A stretch of DNA of 49,416 bases, taken from the NCBI GenBank assembly GCA_019119775.1, contig DWWL01000046.1:1-49416 (forward strand), given 5' to 3'. The number at the start of each line of letters is the position of its first letter. Position 1 is the first letter of the stretch. The translations under genes and the position numbers were made by a program. A model generated the notes under the pieces. That model was not told where the DNA came from, searched no databases, and saw only the letters and a list, made by a program, of their open reading frames with translations. The stretch is from Candidatus Lachnoclostridium pullistercoris. GTDB taxonomy: Bacteria; Bacillota; Clostridia; Lachnospirales; Lachnospiraceae. Below are positions 31,915-39,550 of this stretch, in pieces.

Positions 31915-31943
31915 ATAGTACCCCAACCGGGAATGAAAGTCAA
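31915..31943 (-). promoter_or_regulatory. Promoter of gntR
   Basis: Minus strand TTGACT (complement of 31938-31943), 17 bp, TACTAT (complement of 31915-31920). The start would be near 31908, with one operator copy just downstream. Confidence 0.8.
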
Positions 31944-32022
31944 GAAATTATACAAGTTATTAATACAAGTTGCTGCTTTGCAAAAAACTTGAAAAACTTC
32001 TGCAAAATATAGCCGTCCGGGA

Positions 32023-32051
32023 TTGAAATTAGACAAGTTCCGTGATATTAT
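32023..32051 (+). promoter_or_regulatory. Promoter of udp-deoB-deoC
   Basis: TTGAAA (32023-32028), 17 bp, TATTAT (32046-32051), with operator copies inside the spacer and over the -10. Confidence 0.85.
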
Positions 32052-32100
32052 ACAAGTATAAGCGAGATGTACAGGAAAAATAAGAAAGGAGCGGTTTGTA

Positions 32101-32883
32101 ATGCAGAATTATTCCGGAGAAGAAGGGCTGCAGTACCATATTAATCTGAGAAAAGGCGACGTGGGGCGCTATGTGATCCTGCCCGGGGATCCGAAGAGGT
32201 GTCAGAAGATCGCCTCGTATTTTGAGGATGCGAAACTGATGGCGGACAACCGGGAATTTGTGACCTACACCGGTTATCTGGACGGAGAGAAAGTGAGCGT
32301 GACATCCACTGGCATCGGCGGTCCCTCAGCCTCCATTGCCATGGAAGAGCTGGTAAACTGCGGCGCGGATACTTTCCTGCGGGTGGGAACCTGCGGAGGA
32401 ATGGACCTTAACGTAAAGGGCGGAGACATTGTCATCGCCACGGGAGCCATCCGCATGGAGGGGACGACTAAGGAGTACGCGCCCATCGAGTTCCCGGCGG
32501 TGGCAAACCTGGACGTGGTGAATGCCATGGTGGCCGCGGCCAAAGACCTGGGCCACACGTATCATGTGGGCGTGGTGGAGTGCAAGGACTCTTTTTACGG
32601 ACAGCATTCTCCCGAGACGAAGCCGGTGGGCTATGAGCTTTTGAACAAATGGCAGGCATGGCTGAAGCTGGGCTGCAAGGCGTCGGAGATGGAGTCGGCG
32701 GCTCTGTTCATCGTGGCCAGCTATCTGGGCGTGCGCTGCGGCTCCAATTTCCTGGTGGTGGGAAATCAGGAGCGGGAGGCTGCCGGCCTGGACAATCCCA
32801 TCTGCCATGACACGGAGGCGCCCATCCGCGTAGCGGTGGAGGCGATCCGTCGGCTGATGAAGCAGGACAAAGAAGGAAAATAA
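32101..32883 (+). CDS. udp: Uridine phosphorylase
   Basis: The 260-residue protein shows the nucleoside phosphorylase-I pattern: [14 protein letters not shown] at the phosphate site, [27 protein letters not shown] and [13 protein letters not shown], where Glu-Met-Glu binds ribose. TFLRVGTCG and APIEFPAVA agree with uridine phosphorylase rather than hexameric DeoD. It splits uridine or deoxyuridine with phosphate to uracil and (deoxy)ribose-1-phosphate, feeding DeoB and DeoC directly downstream. AAAGGAGCGGTTTGTA precedes the ATG. It is the first gene of the operon controlled by the ACAAGT operators. Confidence 0.92.
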   Translation: MQNYSGEEGLQYHINLRKGDVGRYVILPGDPKRCQKIASYFEDAKLMADNREFVTYTGYLDGEKVSVTSTGIGGPSASIAMEELVNCGADTFLRVGTCGGMDLNVKGGDIVIATGAIRMEGTTKEYAPIEFPAVANLDVVNAMVAAAKDLGHTYHVGVVECKDSFYGQHSPETKPVGYELLNKWQAWLKLGCKASEMESAALFIVASYLGVRCGSNFLVVGNQEREAAGLDNPICHDTEAPIRVAVEAIRRLMKQDKEGK

Positions 32884-32906
32884 ATCAGAGTAAGGAGCAG
32901 ACGATT

Positions 32907-34097
32907 ATGAAAAAATACAGACGGATTTTTACCATTGTACTGGATTCCCTGGGCGTGGGACAGGCGCCGGATTCTCCCCAGTACGGAGATGTGGGCGTGG
33001 ACACTCTGGGACACATTTCCGAGAAGATGGACACGTTTCACATTCCCAATCTCCAGAAGCTGGGAATCGCCAATCTCCACCCCTTAAAGCAGGTGGAGCC
33101 GGCAGAGCACCCCATGGCCCGGTATACGAAGCTCCAGGAAAAGAGCCTGGGAAAGGATACTATGACGGGACACTGGGAGATGATGGGACTCTATATCACT
33201 CAGCCCTTCAAGACGTTCACGGACACCGGCTTTCCCAAGGAGCTGATCGATGAGCTGGAGAAGCGCACCGGCCGCAAGATCATCGGCAACAAGAGCGCCA
33301 GCGGCACGGAAATCCTGGATGAACTGGGCGAGGAGGAGATCAACGAAGGCCATCTGATCGTCTACACCTCCGCTGACAGCGTGCTTCAGATCTGCGGAAA
33401 TGAGGAGACCATGGGACTGGACACTCTGTACAAATACTGCGAGATCGCCAGAGAGCTGACCATGAAGGATGAGTGGAAGGTGGGGCGCGTCATCGCAAGA
33501 CCTTACGTGGGAAAGAAGAAGGGAGAATTCAAGCGGACAGCCAACCGCCACGATTATGCCCTGAAACCTTACGGAAAGACGGCTCTGGACGCCCTGAAGG
33601 AGGCTGGCTTCCAGACGATCTCCGTGGGCAAGATCTACGACATCTTTGACGGGGAAGGCTTAACGGAGTCCAACAAGTCCAAGAGCTCCGTCCACGGCAT
33701 GGAGCAGACCATTGAGATCGCGAAGCGGGATTTTGAGGGACTGTGCTTCACCAACCTGGTGGACTTTGACGCTCTGTGGGGACACAGGAGAAATCCCATC
33801 GGCTACGGCGAGGAGATCGAGCGCTTTGATGAGAAATTAGGAGAGCTGCTCCCCCTGCTTAAGGAGGACGACCTTCTCATTCTCACCGCCGACCACGGAA
33901 ATGATCCCACCTACACGGGCACGGATCACACCAGAGAACTGGTGCCGTTTATCGCCTACAGCCCGTCCATGAAGGAGGGCGGCCCCATTGAGGGAGCAGA
34001 CACCTTTGCAGTGATCGGTGCGACTATCGCGGACAATTTTGAGGTAAAGATGCCGGAAGGCACCATCGGATATTCCATTCTGGACCGGCTGGAATAA
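32907..34097 (+). CDS. deoB: Phosphopentomutase
   Basis: The 396-residue protein belongs to the alkaline phosphatase-like superfamily. [14 protein letters not shown] near the start and [18 protein letters not shown] near residues 329-346 provide metal-binding residues, and [10 protein letters not shown] carries the phosphorylated threonine. It interconverts (deoxy)ribose-1-phosphate and -5-phosphate with two manganese ions. It starts 23 bases after udp, with AAGGAGCAGACGATT before the ATG. The length matches the family. It connects nucleoside cleavage to DeoC. Confidence 0.96.
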   Translation: MKKYRRIFTIVLDSLGVGQAPDSPQYGDVGVDTLGHISEKMDTFHIPNLQKLGIANLHPLKQVEPAEHPMARYTKLQEKSLGKDTMTGHWEMMGLYITQPFKTFTDTGFPKELIDELEKRTGRKIIGNKSASGTEILDELGEEEINEGHLIVYTSADSVLQICGNEETMGLDTLYKYCEIARELTMKDEWKVGRVIARPYVGKKKGEFKRTANRHDYALKPYGKTALDALKEAGFQTISVGKIYDIFDGEGLTESNKSKSSVHGMEQTIEIAKRDFEGLCFTNLVDFDALWGHRRNPIGYGEEIERFDEKLGELLPLLKEDDLLILTADHGNDPTYTGTDHTRELVPFIAYSPSMKEGGPIEGADTFAVIGATIADNFEVKMPEGTIGYSILDRLE

Positions 34098-34119
34098 GGT
34101 GAACGGAGGGATCTTTTAG

Positions 34120-34767
34120 ATGGATAAGAGAGAGATTTTAAAGCGGCTGGATCACACGCTGCTCAAGCAGGACGCGACCTGGGAGCAGATCAGAAAGATC
34201 TGCGACGAGGGGACAGAGTACGGCGTGGCGTCCGTCTGCATCCCGCCCAGCTTTGTGAAGCGGGCCGCGGAATATTTAAACGGCCGTCTGGCTGTCTGTA
34301 CGGTCATCGGCTTTCCAAACGGCTATATGACCACGGCTGCCAAGGTATTCGAGACAGAGGACGCGGTGAAAAACGGTGCGGATGAGATCGATATGGTGAT
34401 CGACATCGGCATGGTGAAAGAAAAAAATTACGATGGAGTGCTGGACGAGATCAGGGCGGTGCGCCGTGCCTGCGCCGGAAAGGTGCTCAAAGTGATTATC
34501 GAAACCTGCCTGCTGACGCAGGAGGAGAAGGAAAAAATGTGCCAGGTGGTGACCGAGTCCGGCGCCGACTACATCAAGACGTCCACAGGCTTTGCCTCGG
34601 GAGGAGCGACCTTTGAGGATGTTGCGCTGATGCGCAGGTGCGTGGGCCCGCAGGTGAAGGTGAAGGCCGCCGGCGGCATCTCATCGGTGGAAGACGCTGA
34701 GCGGTTTATTGAACTGGGAGCGGACCGGCTGGGGACCAGCCGTTTGATTAAGCTGCTGGAAGAATAA
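34120..34767 (+). CDS. deoC: Deoxyribose-phosphate aldolase
   Basis: The 215-residue protein is a class I aldolase of the short Firmicute type. [10 protein letters not shown] gives one active-site lysine and YIKTSTGF gives the Schiff-base lysine; KAAGGISS near residue 185 is the phosphate loop. It splits deoxyribose-5-phosphate into glyceraldehyde-3-phosphate and acetaldehyde. It is the last gene of the udp-deoB-deoC operon, followed by tandem repeats and a terminator. AACGGAGGGATCTTTTAG precedes the ATG. Confidence 0.96.
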   Translation: MDKREILKRLDHTLLKQDATWEQIRKICDEGTEYGVASVCIPPSFVKRAAEYLNGRLAVCTVIGFPNGYMTTAAKVFETEDAVKNGADEIDMVIDIGMVKEKNYDGVLDEIRAVRRACAGKVLKVIIETCLLTQEEKEKMCQVVTESGADYIKTSTGFASGGATFEDVALMRRCVGPQVKVKAAGGISSVEDAERFIELGADRLGTSRLIKLLEE

Positions 34768-34769
34768 GA

Positions 34770-34826
34770 TTTTAAAGACGGCATTCGGTTTTAGAGACAG
34801 TATCCGATTTTAAAAACGGCATCCGG
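34770..34826. repeat. Three 19-bp tandem repeats after deoC
   Basis: TTTTAAAGACGGCATTCGG, TTTTAGAGACAGTATCCGA and TTTTAAAAACGGCATCCGG run head to tail from 34770, two bases after the deoC stop. The last unit provides the left edge of the terminator stem. Confidence 0.85.
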
Positions 34827-34857
34827 CCGCGGGAAGTGATCCTGCGGCCGGATTTTT
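34821..34857 (+). terminator. Terminator of udp-deoB-deoC
   Basis: ATCCGGCCGC (34821-34830) pairs with GCGGCCGGAT (34844-34853), followed by TTTTCT. Confidence 0.9.
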
Positions 34858-34909
34858 CTGCTTTCTGATCAGAGCGAGGCCGCGGATCAGGAAGACTTCG
34901 GAAATGGTA

Positions 34910-34938
34910 TGGATTCTGGGGGAAAGATGGATTATAAT
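34910..34938 (+). promoter_or_regulatory. Promoter of DUF3783-OYE-nitroreductase operon
   Basis: TGGATT (34910-34915), 17 bp, TATAAT (34933-34938). Both boxes and the flanking ATGGAT equal those of the nitroreductase promoter at 5064, suggesting a shared activator or simply a weak -35. Confidence 0.6.
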
Positions 34939-35045
34939 AGGGAATATATCATTTAAAATCCATATCAAAATGTGAATGCCCCGGAGAAAGGAAGAGGATC
35001 ATCACAAAAATGATATGAATTTAATTTAAGCATAAAGGAGAAGAT

Positions 35046-35477
35046 ATGAGTCATTCCACAGAAATGGTGCTTTTTTACACGCCGGAGGCAACGGCGAGAA
35101 CTTCCCGGCTGAAAGGAGTCTTTGTGCGTCTGGGAATCCGGATCCGAAACATTTCCCCAGAGCAGATGGGCGAGACGATCGGATATCTGGCGGGAATGGA
35201 TGGATTTGAGCCGGCGGAGGAAAAAATGGAGTATCCAGCGCCGGAGGAAGAGATTCTGGTGATGAAAAATTTCACCAGCCGCCGTATAGACGAACTGATT
35301 CTGGCGATCCGGAAGGCGGGGCTGCAAAAGATCGAGCTGAAGGCGGTGGTGACACCCACCAACGCCCAGTGGCCGTTCTACAAGCTGTACGAGGAGATCC
35401 GGGAGGAGAGAGAGCAGGTGCTGGAGCAGGTGAAAAGGAGCAGGGAGGAAAAAGAAGGTCATGGAGAAACTGTTTGA
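35046..35477 (+). CDS. DUF3783 family protein
   Basis: The 143-residue protein matches DUF3783, with an N-terminal alpha-beta region (MVLFYTPEATARTSRLKGVF, GIRIRNISPEQMGETIGYLAG), then ILVMKNFTSRRIDELILAIR and KAVVTPTNAQWPFYKLYEEI. The family has no known role; the fold seems small and soluble, and the C-terminal 30 residues form a charged helix. AAAGGAGAAGAT precedes the ATG. The gene overlaps the downstream old-yellow-enzyme gene by 17 bases, so it is coupled to a redox operon. Confidence 0.85.
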   Translation: MSHSTEMVLFYTPEATARTSRLKGVFVRLGIRIRNISPEQMGETIGYLAGMDGFEPAEEKMEYPAPEEEILVMKNFTSRRIDELILAIRKAGLQKIELKAVVTPTNAQWPFYKLYEEIREEREQVLEQVKRSREEKEGHGETV

Positions 35478-36540
35478 GCCGTTTGAGATCAAAGGATGCC
35501 GGATCCGGAACCGGGTGTGCTTCCCGCCCATGGTGTATTACGGGACGGGAGACGACAGCGGCGAGGTGACGGAAAAGCATGTGGAGCATTACCGCGCCCT
35601 GGCTGCGGGAGGAATCGGGCTGATCATCCAGGAGGCCACCTGCGTCAGCAGGGAGGGAAGACTCAGCTTTGATCAGCTGGGAATCTGGGATGACGGCAAG
35701 GTAAACGGGCTGAGAAAGATCACGGACGCCGTCCATCAGGAGGGCTGTCCGATCTTTATACAGATCCATCACGCCGGAGCGGCGGGCTGCGGGGAGGAAC
35801 TGATGTGCCCCAGCGACTACACCTTTGACAGCGGAAAGGGGACAAAGACAGCCCGTGCCATGTCGCTGGAGGAGATCCGCCGGGTGCAGGAGGAGTTTAT
35901 CGCCGCCGGACGGCGGGCCTACGAGGCGGGCTATGACGGAATCGAGCTCCACGGCTGCCACCGCTACCTGATCTGTGAGTTTTTAAACCGGCGGGTAAAC
36001 CGCAGGGACGATATTTACGGCCGGGAGCCGGAGCGTTTTGTGCTGGAGATCCTGGAAGGGATCCGCAGAGTGACGCCGCCGGAGTTTATCGTAGGAATCC
36101 GTTTGGGGGCGTTTGAGCCTTCGCTGGAGGACGGCCTGCGCTATGCGGCTGTTCTGCAGGAGCACGGGATCGATTTTCTGGATATTTCTTACGGCTTTTC
36201 CGGCGAGGATGAGTCCTGGGCGCCGGACGGCTATCCCTATCAGGCGTGCATCTACGGAGCTGCCCGCATAAAGGAGCAGGCGTCGGTCCCTGTGTTTGCG
36301 GTAAACAGCATTGTGACGCCTCAGATGGCGGAGGAGATCCTGGAGACGCAGAAGGTGGACATGGTGGATCTGTGCCGGGCGGTGATGGTGGATTACAACT
36401 GGGTAAATGACGCGAAGGCAGGCCGGAGCACGGGAATGTGCCGCCGCTGCAGGCCCTGCGGGCTGCGGGTCAGAGACGGCGTCTGTGCCGGAAGAGTGCT
36501 GCTTGAGCGGGAACGGGCAAAGGAGGAAAAGACATGTTAA
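35461..36540 (+). CDS. Old yellow enzyme-type NADH:flavin oxidoreductase
   Basis: The 359-residue protein is an FMN-binding TIM-barrel enzyme: LFEPFEIKGCRIRNRVCFPPM at the start, IQIHHAGAAG in place of the usual QLxHxGR, and AYEAGYDGIELHGCHRYLI carrying the substrate-binding HxxH-like pair. RVNRRDDIYG and AVNSIVTPQMAEEILE complete the barrel. It reduces activated alkenes or related compounds. The C-terminus ends CRRCRPCGLRVRDGVC, a cysteine cluster where larger 2,4-dienoyl-CoA reductase-type relatives bind 4Fe-4S, but here without the NAD(P)-binding domain. The downstream nitroreductase start overlaps its stop. Confidence 0.88.
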   Translation: MEKLFEPFEIKGCRIRNRVCFPPMVYYGTGDDSGEVTEKHVEHYRALAAGGIGLIIQEATCVSREGRLSFDQLGIWDDGKVNGLRKITDAVHQEGCPIFIQIHHAGAAGCGEELMCPSDYTFDSGKGTKTARAMSLEEIRRVQEEFIAAGRRAYEAGYDGIELHGCHRYLICEFLNRRVNRRDDIYGREPERFVLEILEGIRRVTPPEFIVGIRLGAFEPSLEDGLRYAAVLQEHGIDFLDISYGFSGEDESWAPDGYPYQACIYGAARIKEQASVPVFAVNSIVTPQMAEEILETQKVDMVDLCRAVMVDYNWVNDAKAGRSTGMCRRCRPCGLRVRDGVCAGRVLLERERAKEEKTC

Positions 36541-37103
36541 AGGATTTGCTGAAAAAAAGCCGGTCGATCCGGCGGTTTTATGAGGATGATCAGGTGCCGG
36601 AGGAACTGATCCTGGACTGGGTGGACAACGTCAGATATACGCCGTCCACTGCCAACGGACAGACCCTGAAGTTTCGCATCTGCACCTCGGAAGAGGACAG
36701 AAACAAGATCTTTCCGAACCTTAAATGGGCAGGAGCTCTGCCGGACTGGGATGGTCCGGAACCGGGAGAGCGGCCCGGCGCCTACGTGCTGATCTTTGAC
36801 GATCTTTCTCTGGCGAAAAACCGGCCGGTAGACGCGGGGATCTGCGCCCAGACCATTATGCTATCCGCGGCGGAGGCGGGTTACGGCGGCTGCATCCTGG
36901 CCAGCGTGGACCGGACAAAAGTGATGGAAAATCTGGGGATTGACCAGGAGAAATACAGCCTGGCACTGGTCCTGGCCCTGGGACGTCCCAAGGAGACTGT
37001 GGTGATCGTCCCCGTGAAAGAGGATGGAAATGTGAAATATTACCGGGATCCGGACGGGATCCATTACGTGCCGAAGCGGGGATTGGATGAGATCCTGGTG
37101 TAA
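36534..37103 (+). CDS. Nitroreductase-family protein
   Basis: The 189-residue protein has KKSRSIRRFYEDDQVPEELIL and TPSTANGQTLKFRIC, the FMN-binding entry of nitroreductases, and AAEAGYGGCILASVDRTKV in the helix contacting the flavin phosphate. IDQEKYSLALVLALGRPKETV completes the family pattern. ATG 36534 overlaps the last codons of the OYE gene by seven bases. FMN-dependent partner enzymes in one operon suggest a shared route for reducing an unsaturated or nitro compound. It is only loosely similar to the nitroreductase at 5116. Confidence 0.87.
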   Translation: MLKDLLKKSRSIRRFYEDDQVPEELILDWVDNVRYTPSTANGQTLKFRICTSEEDRNKIFPNLKWAGALPDWDGPEPGERPGAYVLIFDDLSLAKNRPVDAGICAQTIMLSAAEAGYGGCILASVDRTKVMENLGIDQEKYSLALVLALGRPKETVVIVPVKEDGNVKYYRDPDGIHYVPKRGLDEILV

Positions 37104-37245
37104 GAGGAGTGGGGATAGAAACTCTGCTGGAGAGACTTCAGGAGAAGAGAAAAATTCTGAAAAAAGTGGTGCTCTATCCGTCCCTCTGCCCCGGCAGAAG
37201 TGTCAGTGTCAGAGGAACGGAATAGAGTCAAATACATAGGGCTTT

Positions 37246-37944
37246 TCAGTCAGAAACCGGCGGAAACTTGATCCCCAGGTTGGTATGCCGCTCGAGGGAG
37301 TGGAGCCCTTCCTGAATAAATTCCCAGGATTCCCTGTACCCGGTCATGACTGAAAAGTCGGATCTTTCTATATAGTTCAGGAATCCGTTCAGATCGTCCT
37401 TATATTTTTGGGCGAACTGATAGGCGTTGTCTTCTTTTTCTTCGTCAGTGCAGTTTAACCTGCCGTACAGAACATGATCCAAGTTGCTGGACATATAGAA
37501 GAGACTGTAAGGGATAGACCAGATCTCCTTACAGGAAAGAAGCCGGTTTATGTTGTCTGCTTTGAGCTGGTTGCGCTGCAGAATATGGCTGCGGCAGGGC
37601 GTTTGGATGGATGTCTCACTGTACAGATGATCTGTAAGCGCCGGATCTTCTATGACATAATGTTCCGGAATAAAAACTCCGTCAGTGTCCGTAATGTGGA
37701 GAATTTCAGAAAAATCCTTTTTTCCGTAGTGCTGGGATTTCGCGTAGGATTTTACGGCATTTCCTACTTTTGATACAATATTGGAAGGAGTACTTTTGAT
37801 ATCGCTGGTCACGTCGCCGTGCCAGATATGAACATAGACGGCGTTCTGGTCAAAGAGGCGGTTTAAAAGAACGCCGAGAGCCGTCTCATCAGAAGGCCCC
37901 TCAACGATCACAAACAGAACCTTTTTACGGCTCAACAGCCTCAC
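37246..37944 (-). CDS. TOPRIM-domain protein, effector of an ATPase-TOPRIM two-gene system
   Basis: The roughly 232-residue protein opens with KKVLFVIVEGPSDETALGVL. The glutamate of VEGPSDE (Glu15) and the aspartates of HITDTDGVF (Asp86, Asp88) are the TOPRIM metal-binding signature seen in OLD, AriB and RloB-like nucleases. The rest is mixed alpha/beta with FYMSSNLDHVLYG, which may bind substrate. No membrane or signal segment. The start is uncertain: GTG 37944 and TTG 37935 overlap the ATPase end, and ATG 37974 lacks a ribosome site. Downstream of and overlapping the ATPase, as in PARIS (AriA-AriB). The target, DNA or RNA, cannot be told. Confidence 0.7.
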   Translation of the reverse strand: MRLLSRKKVLFVIVEGPSDETALGVLLNRLFDQNAVYVHIWHGDVTSDIKSTPSNIVSKVGNAVKSYAKSQHYGKKDFSEILHITDTDGVFIPEHYVIEDPALTDHLYSETSIQTPCRSHILQRNQLKADNINRLLSCKEIWSIPYSLFYMSSNLDHVLYGRLNCTDEEKEDNAYQFAQKYKDDLNGFLNYIERSDFSVMTGYRESWEFIQEGLHSLERHTNLGIKFPPVSD

Positions 37945-39346
37945 CTGCCTCTCTGAATGCAAGAGCGATCTCATAGTTATTGGTCGGTTCATAAACTTCT
38001 TCGCTCTGCTCTCCCAGGACAATATCACGGAAGTAGAAGTCGCGGAGATTGTGATTGTCCTTCACATGGCTGAAACGGATATACCGGTTTTTCGGATTGG
38101 TTGTGGTAAAGGCGACAAAGCCCCGGTCTATTGTTTCCAGCGGGCGCAGATTGTGGGATGTAAAGATCAGCTGCCCTTTTCCCTTCTCAGATATAATGTT
38201 CAGCAGCTCTCCCAAAAGATATTCAAATATTCCGCTGTCCAGCTCATCGATCGCCACGGTGATTGATGATTTGTTGTAGACAACGATCAAAAGCTGAAGG
38301 ATGGAAATGATCTTTTTAATGCCCTGGGATTCAAACTGCAGAGGAATTTCACGGCTGTTTTTATATGACATCAGCTGGATCCTGCGGCCGGCTTTTCCGC
38401 TTTTTGTCAGGTGCTGCCCCAGATCCTTTACACCGATAGTAAGACCGGGGACGATTTTGGACAGAACGATGTTCATATTTTCACAGACATCTTTAACAAT
38501 TTGCAGCATATCATCAGGAATGTTTGTGGGTCCATCTAAAGAAACGGGTATCTGCCCCAGAAATCTCTGGTTATTTTTGGAGTACCGGAAGGTAAGAGGG
38601 AGAGCGTCTAAGCTGATTAATCCGGAATTTGAGGTATTGATTACAAATAAATCATAATTCCCGTAATTTACCATAGTTTCCAGTACAAAACGGTGGCGGA
38701 TGAGATTCTGATCCTGGCTGCAGGCACGCAGATGCTCCCGAATGGTATTTAACAGTTCTTTTGAGAAAATAAATGACCGGGAGGTAATAGAAGCAATCCG
38801 CTTTTCCACAAGGAGATCCATAGCTGTTTCCTGGTTCTTCCCGACCAGGCTTTCGTATTTTGTCCTGGGGGAAAACGCTTCTTTTGAGCTGGTGTCGATC
38901 AATGTGCTCAGACGCAGTTTATCGCCGCTGCCCTCATAAGAATAACTCAGCTTTTCATCGAACAGAACAGATCTGTATTTCGCCTCGTCTTCATCCACGT
39001 TCGGTTCACTCTGAGAGTCAATTTCTTTTCTGAGGCTGAACTCATAGAAAACCTCATACAGGGCTTCCCCTTCATTGATCTTAAATTGAAAACGGAATGA
39101 TGCGCTGTCGGATTCTACATGTATGGAATCTCCGTAGTAGAGCGGGACCGGACGGCCGCATAATGCCAGTTTTAACAGATTAATGACATCAATCAGCGCA
39201 GTTTTTCCGGAACCGTTTTGTCCGTACAGTCCCAGAATGCTGGCTTTATATGCCTTTCTGCTGTTTTCAAAGTTTAAACAGCCGTATTCCACGTTTTTGA
39301 AATCTTTTATCCAAATTTTAGACAGCCTTACTTTTGTGTTTTCCAT
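37925..39346 (-). CDS. SMC/ABC-like AAA ATPase (AAA_15/21, COG1106-type), sensor of the two-gene system
   Basis: The 473-residue protein starts with LSKIWIKDFKNVEYG and the Walker A GQNGSGKT (residues 42-49). A long helical insertion follows, and a C-terminal nucleotide-binding half holds VAIDELDSGIFEYLL (Walker B near residue 367) and FTSHNLRPLE (H-loop near 397). This split ABC-type ATPase is shared by RecF-like repair proteins and by OLD, PARIS AriA and AbiL/RloA defence ATPases. GGAGGTGAACCGC precedes ATG 39346. The gene is clearly AT-richer than its neighbours, suggesting acquisition. Its end overlaps the TOPRIM gene, so they form one unit. Confidence 0.85.
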   Translation of the reverse strand: MENTKVRLSKIWIKDFKNVEYGCLNFENSRKAYKASILGLYGQNGSGKTALIDVINLLKLALCGRPVPLYYGDSIHVESDSASFRFQFKINEGEALYEVFYEFSLRKEIDSQSEPNVDEDEAKYRSVLFDEKLSYSYEGSGDKLRLSTLIDTSSKEAFSPRTKYESLVGKNQETAMDLLVEKRIASITSRSFIFSKELLNTIREHLRACSQDQNLIRHRFVLETMVNYGNYDLFVINTSNSGLISLDALPLTFRYSKNNQRFLGQIPVSLDGPTNIPDDMLQIVKDVCENMNIVLSKIVPGLTIGVKDLGQHLTKSGKAGRRIQLMSYKNSREIPLQFESQGIKKIISILQLLIVVYNKSSITVAIDELDSGIFEYLLGELLNIISEKGKGQLIFTSHNLRPLETIDRGFVAFTTTNPKNRYIRFSHVKDNHNLRDFYFRDIVLGEQSEEVYEPTNNYEIALAFREAGEAVEP

Positions 39347-39367
39347 GCGGTTCACCTCCATATGAAA

Positions 39368-39396
39368 ATCATACCATGGCAGAATTTTGATTTCAA
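39368..39396 (-). promoter_or_regulatory. Promoter of the ATPase-TOPRIM operon
   Basis: Minus strand TTGAAA (complement of 39391-39396), 17 bp, TATGAT (complement of 39368-39373). A short leader then reaches the ATG at 39346. Confidence 0.82.
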
Positions 39397-39406
39397 TAAT
39401 AAATTT

Positions 39407-39421
39407 GGAACAAAATGTTCC
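39407..39421. promoter_or_regulatory. Perfect palindrome GGAACAAAATGTTCC
   Basis: The 15-bp palindrome GGAACA-AAA-TGTTCC lies ten bases upstream of the -35 box of the ATPase-TOPRIM promoter, a good position for an activator or repressor. It resembles a LexA box but the GAAC and GTTC halves are five, not four, bases apart. Confidence 0.6.
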
Positions 39422-39550
39422 GTTTTATACATTTAATTCAGCGATTTGCCATTTCTCTCGTTTTCGCCTCCGGCCCTCTTCCCCGATTCCGCCTTTACAC
39501 CCCATCCCAACCATGATAAACTAATTTCGATAAGAAAGAGGTTTAACGCA

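Larger units (their letters stand above)
31894..32057. promoter_or_regulatory. Five-copy ACAAGT operator array
   Basis: TTAGACAAGTT (31894), TTATACAAGTT (31948), TAATACAAGTT (31961), TTAGACAAGTT (32029) and TTATACAAGTA (32048) all point the same way. The last two sit in the spacer and on the -10 box of the udp promoter, and the first lies in the regulator's leader. This is the pattern expected for GntR/HutC repression of both transcripts. Confidence 0.8.

Noticed and set aside
37109..37225. 38-codon GTG frame after the second nitroreductase
   Set aside because: The ribosome site overlaps the start codon and the peptide has no recognisable pattern; it may be the worn end of another gene.
39407..39421. 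LexA (SOS) box
   Set aside because: The GAAC and GTTC halves are separated by five bases, whereas the Firmicute box needs four; kept only as an unassigned palindrome.
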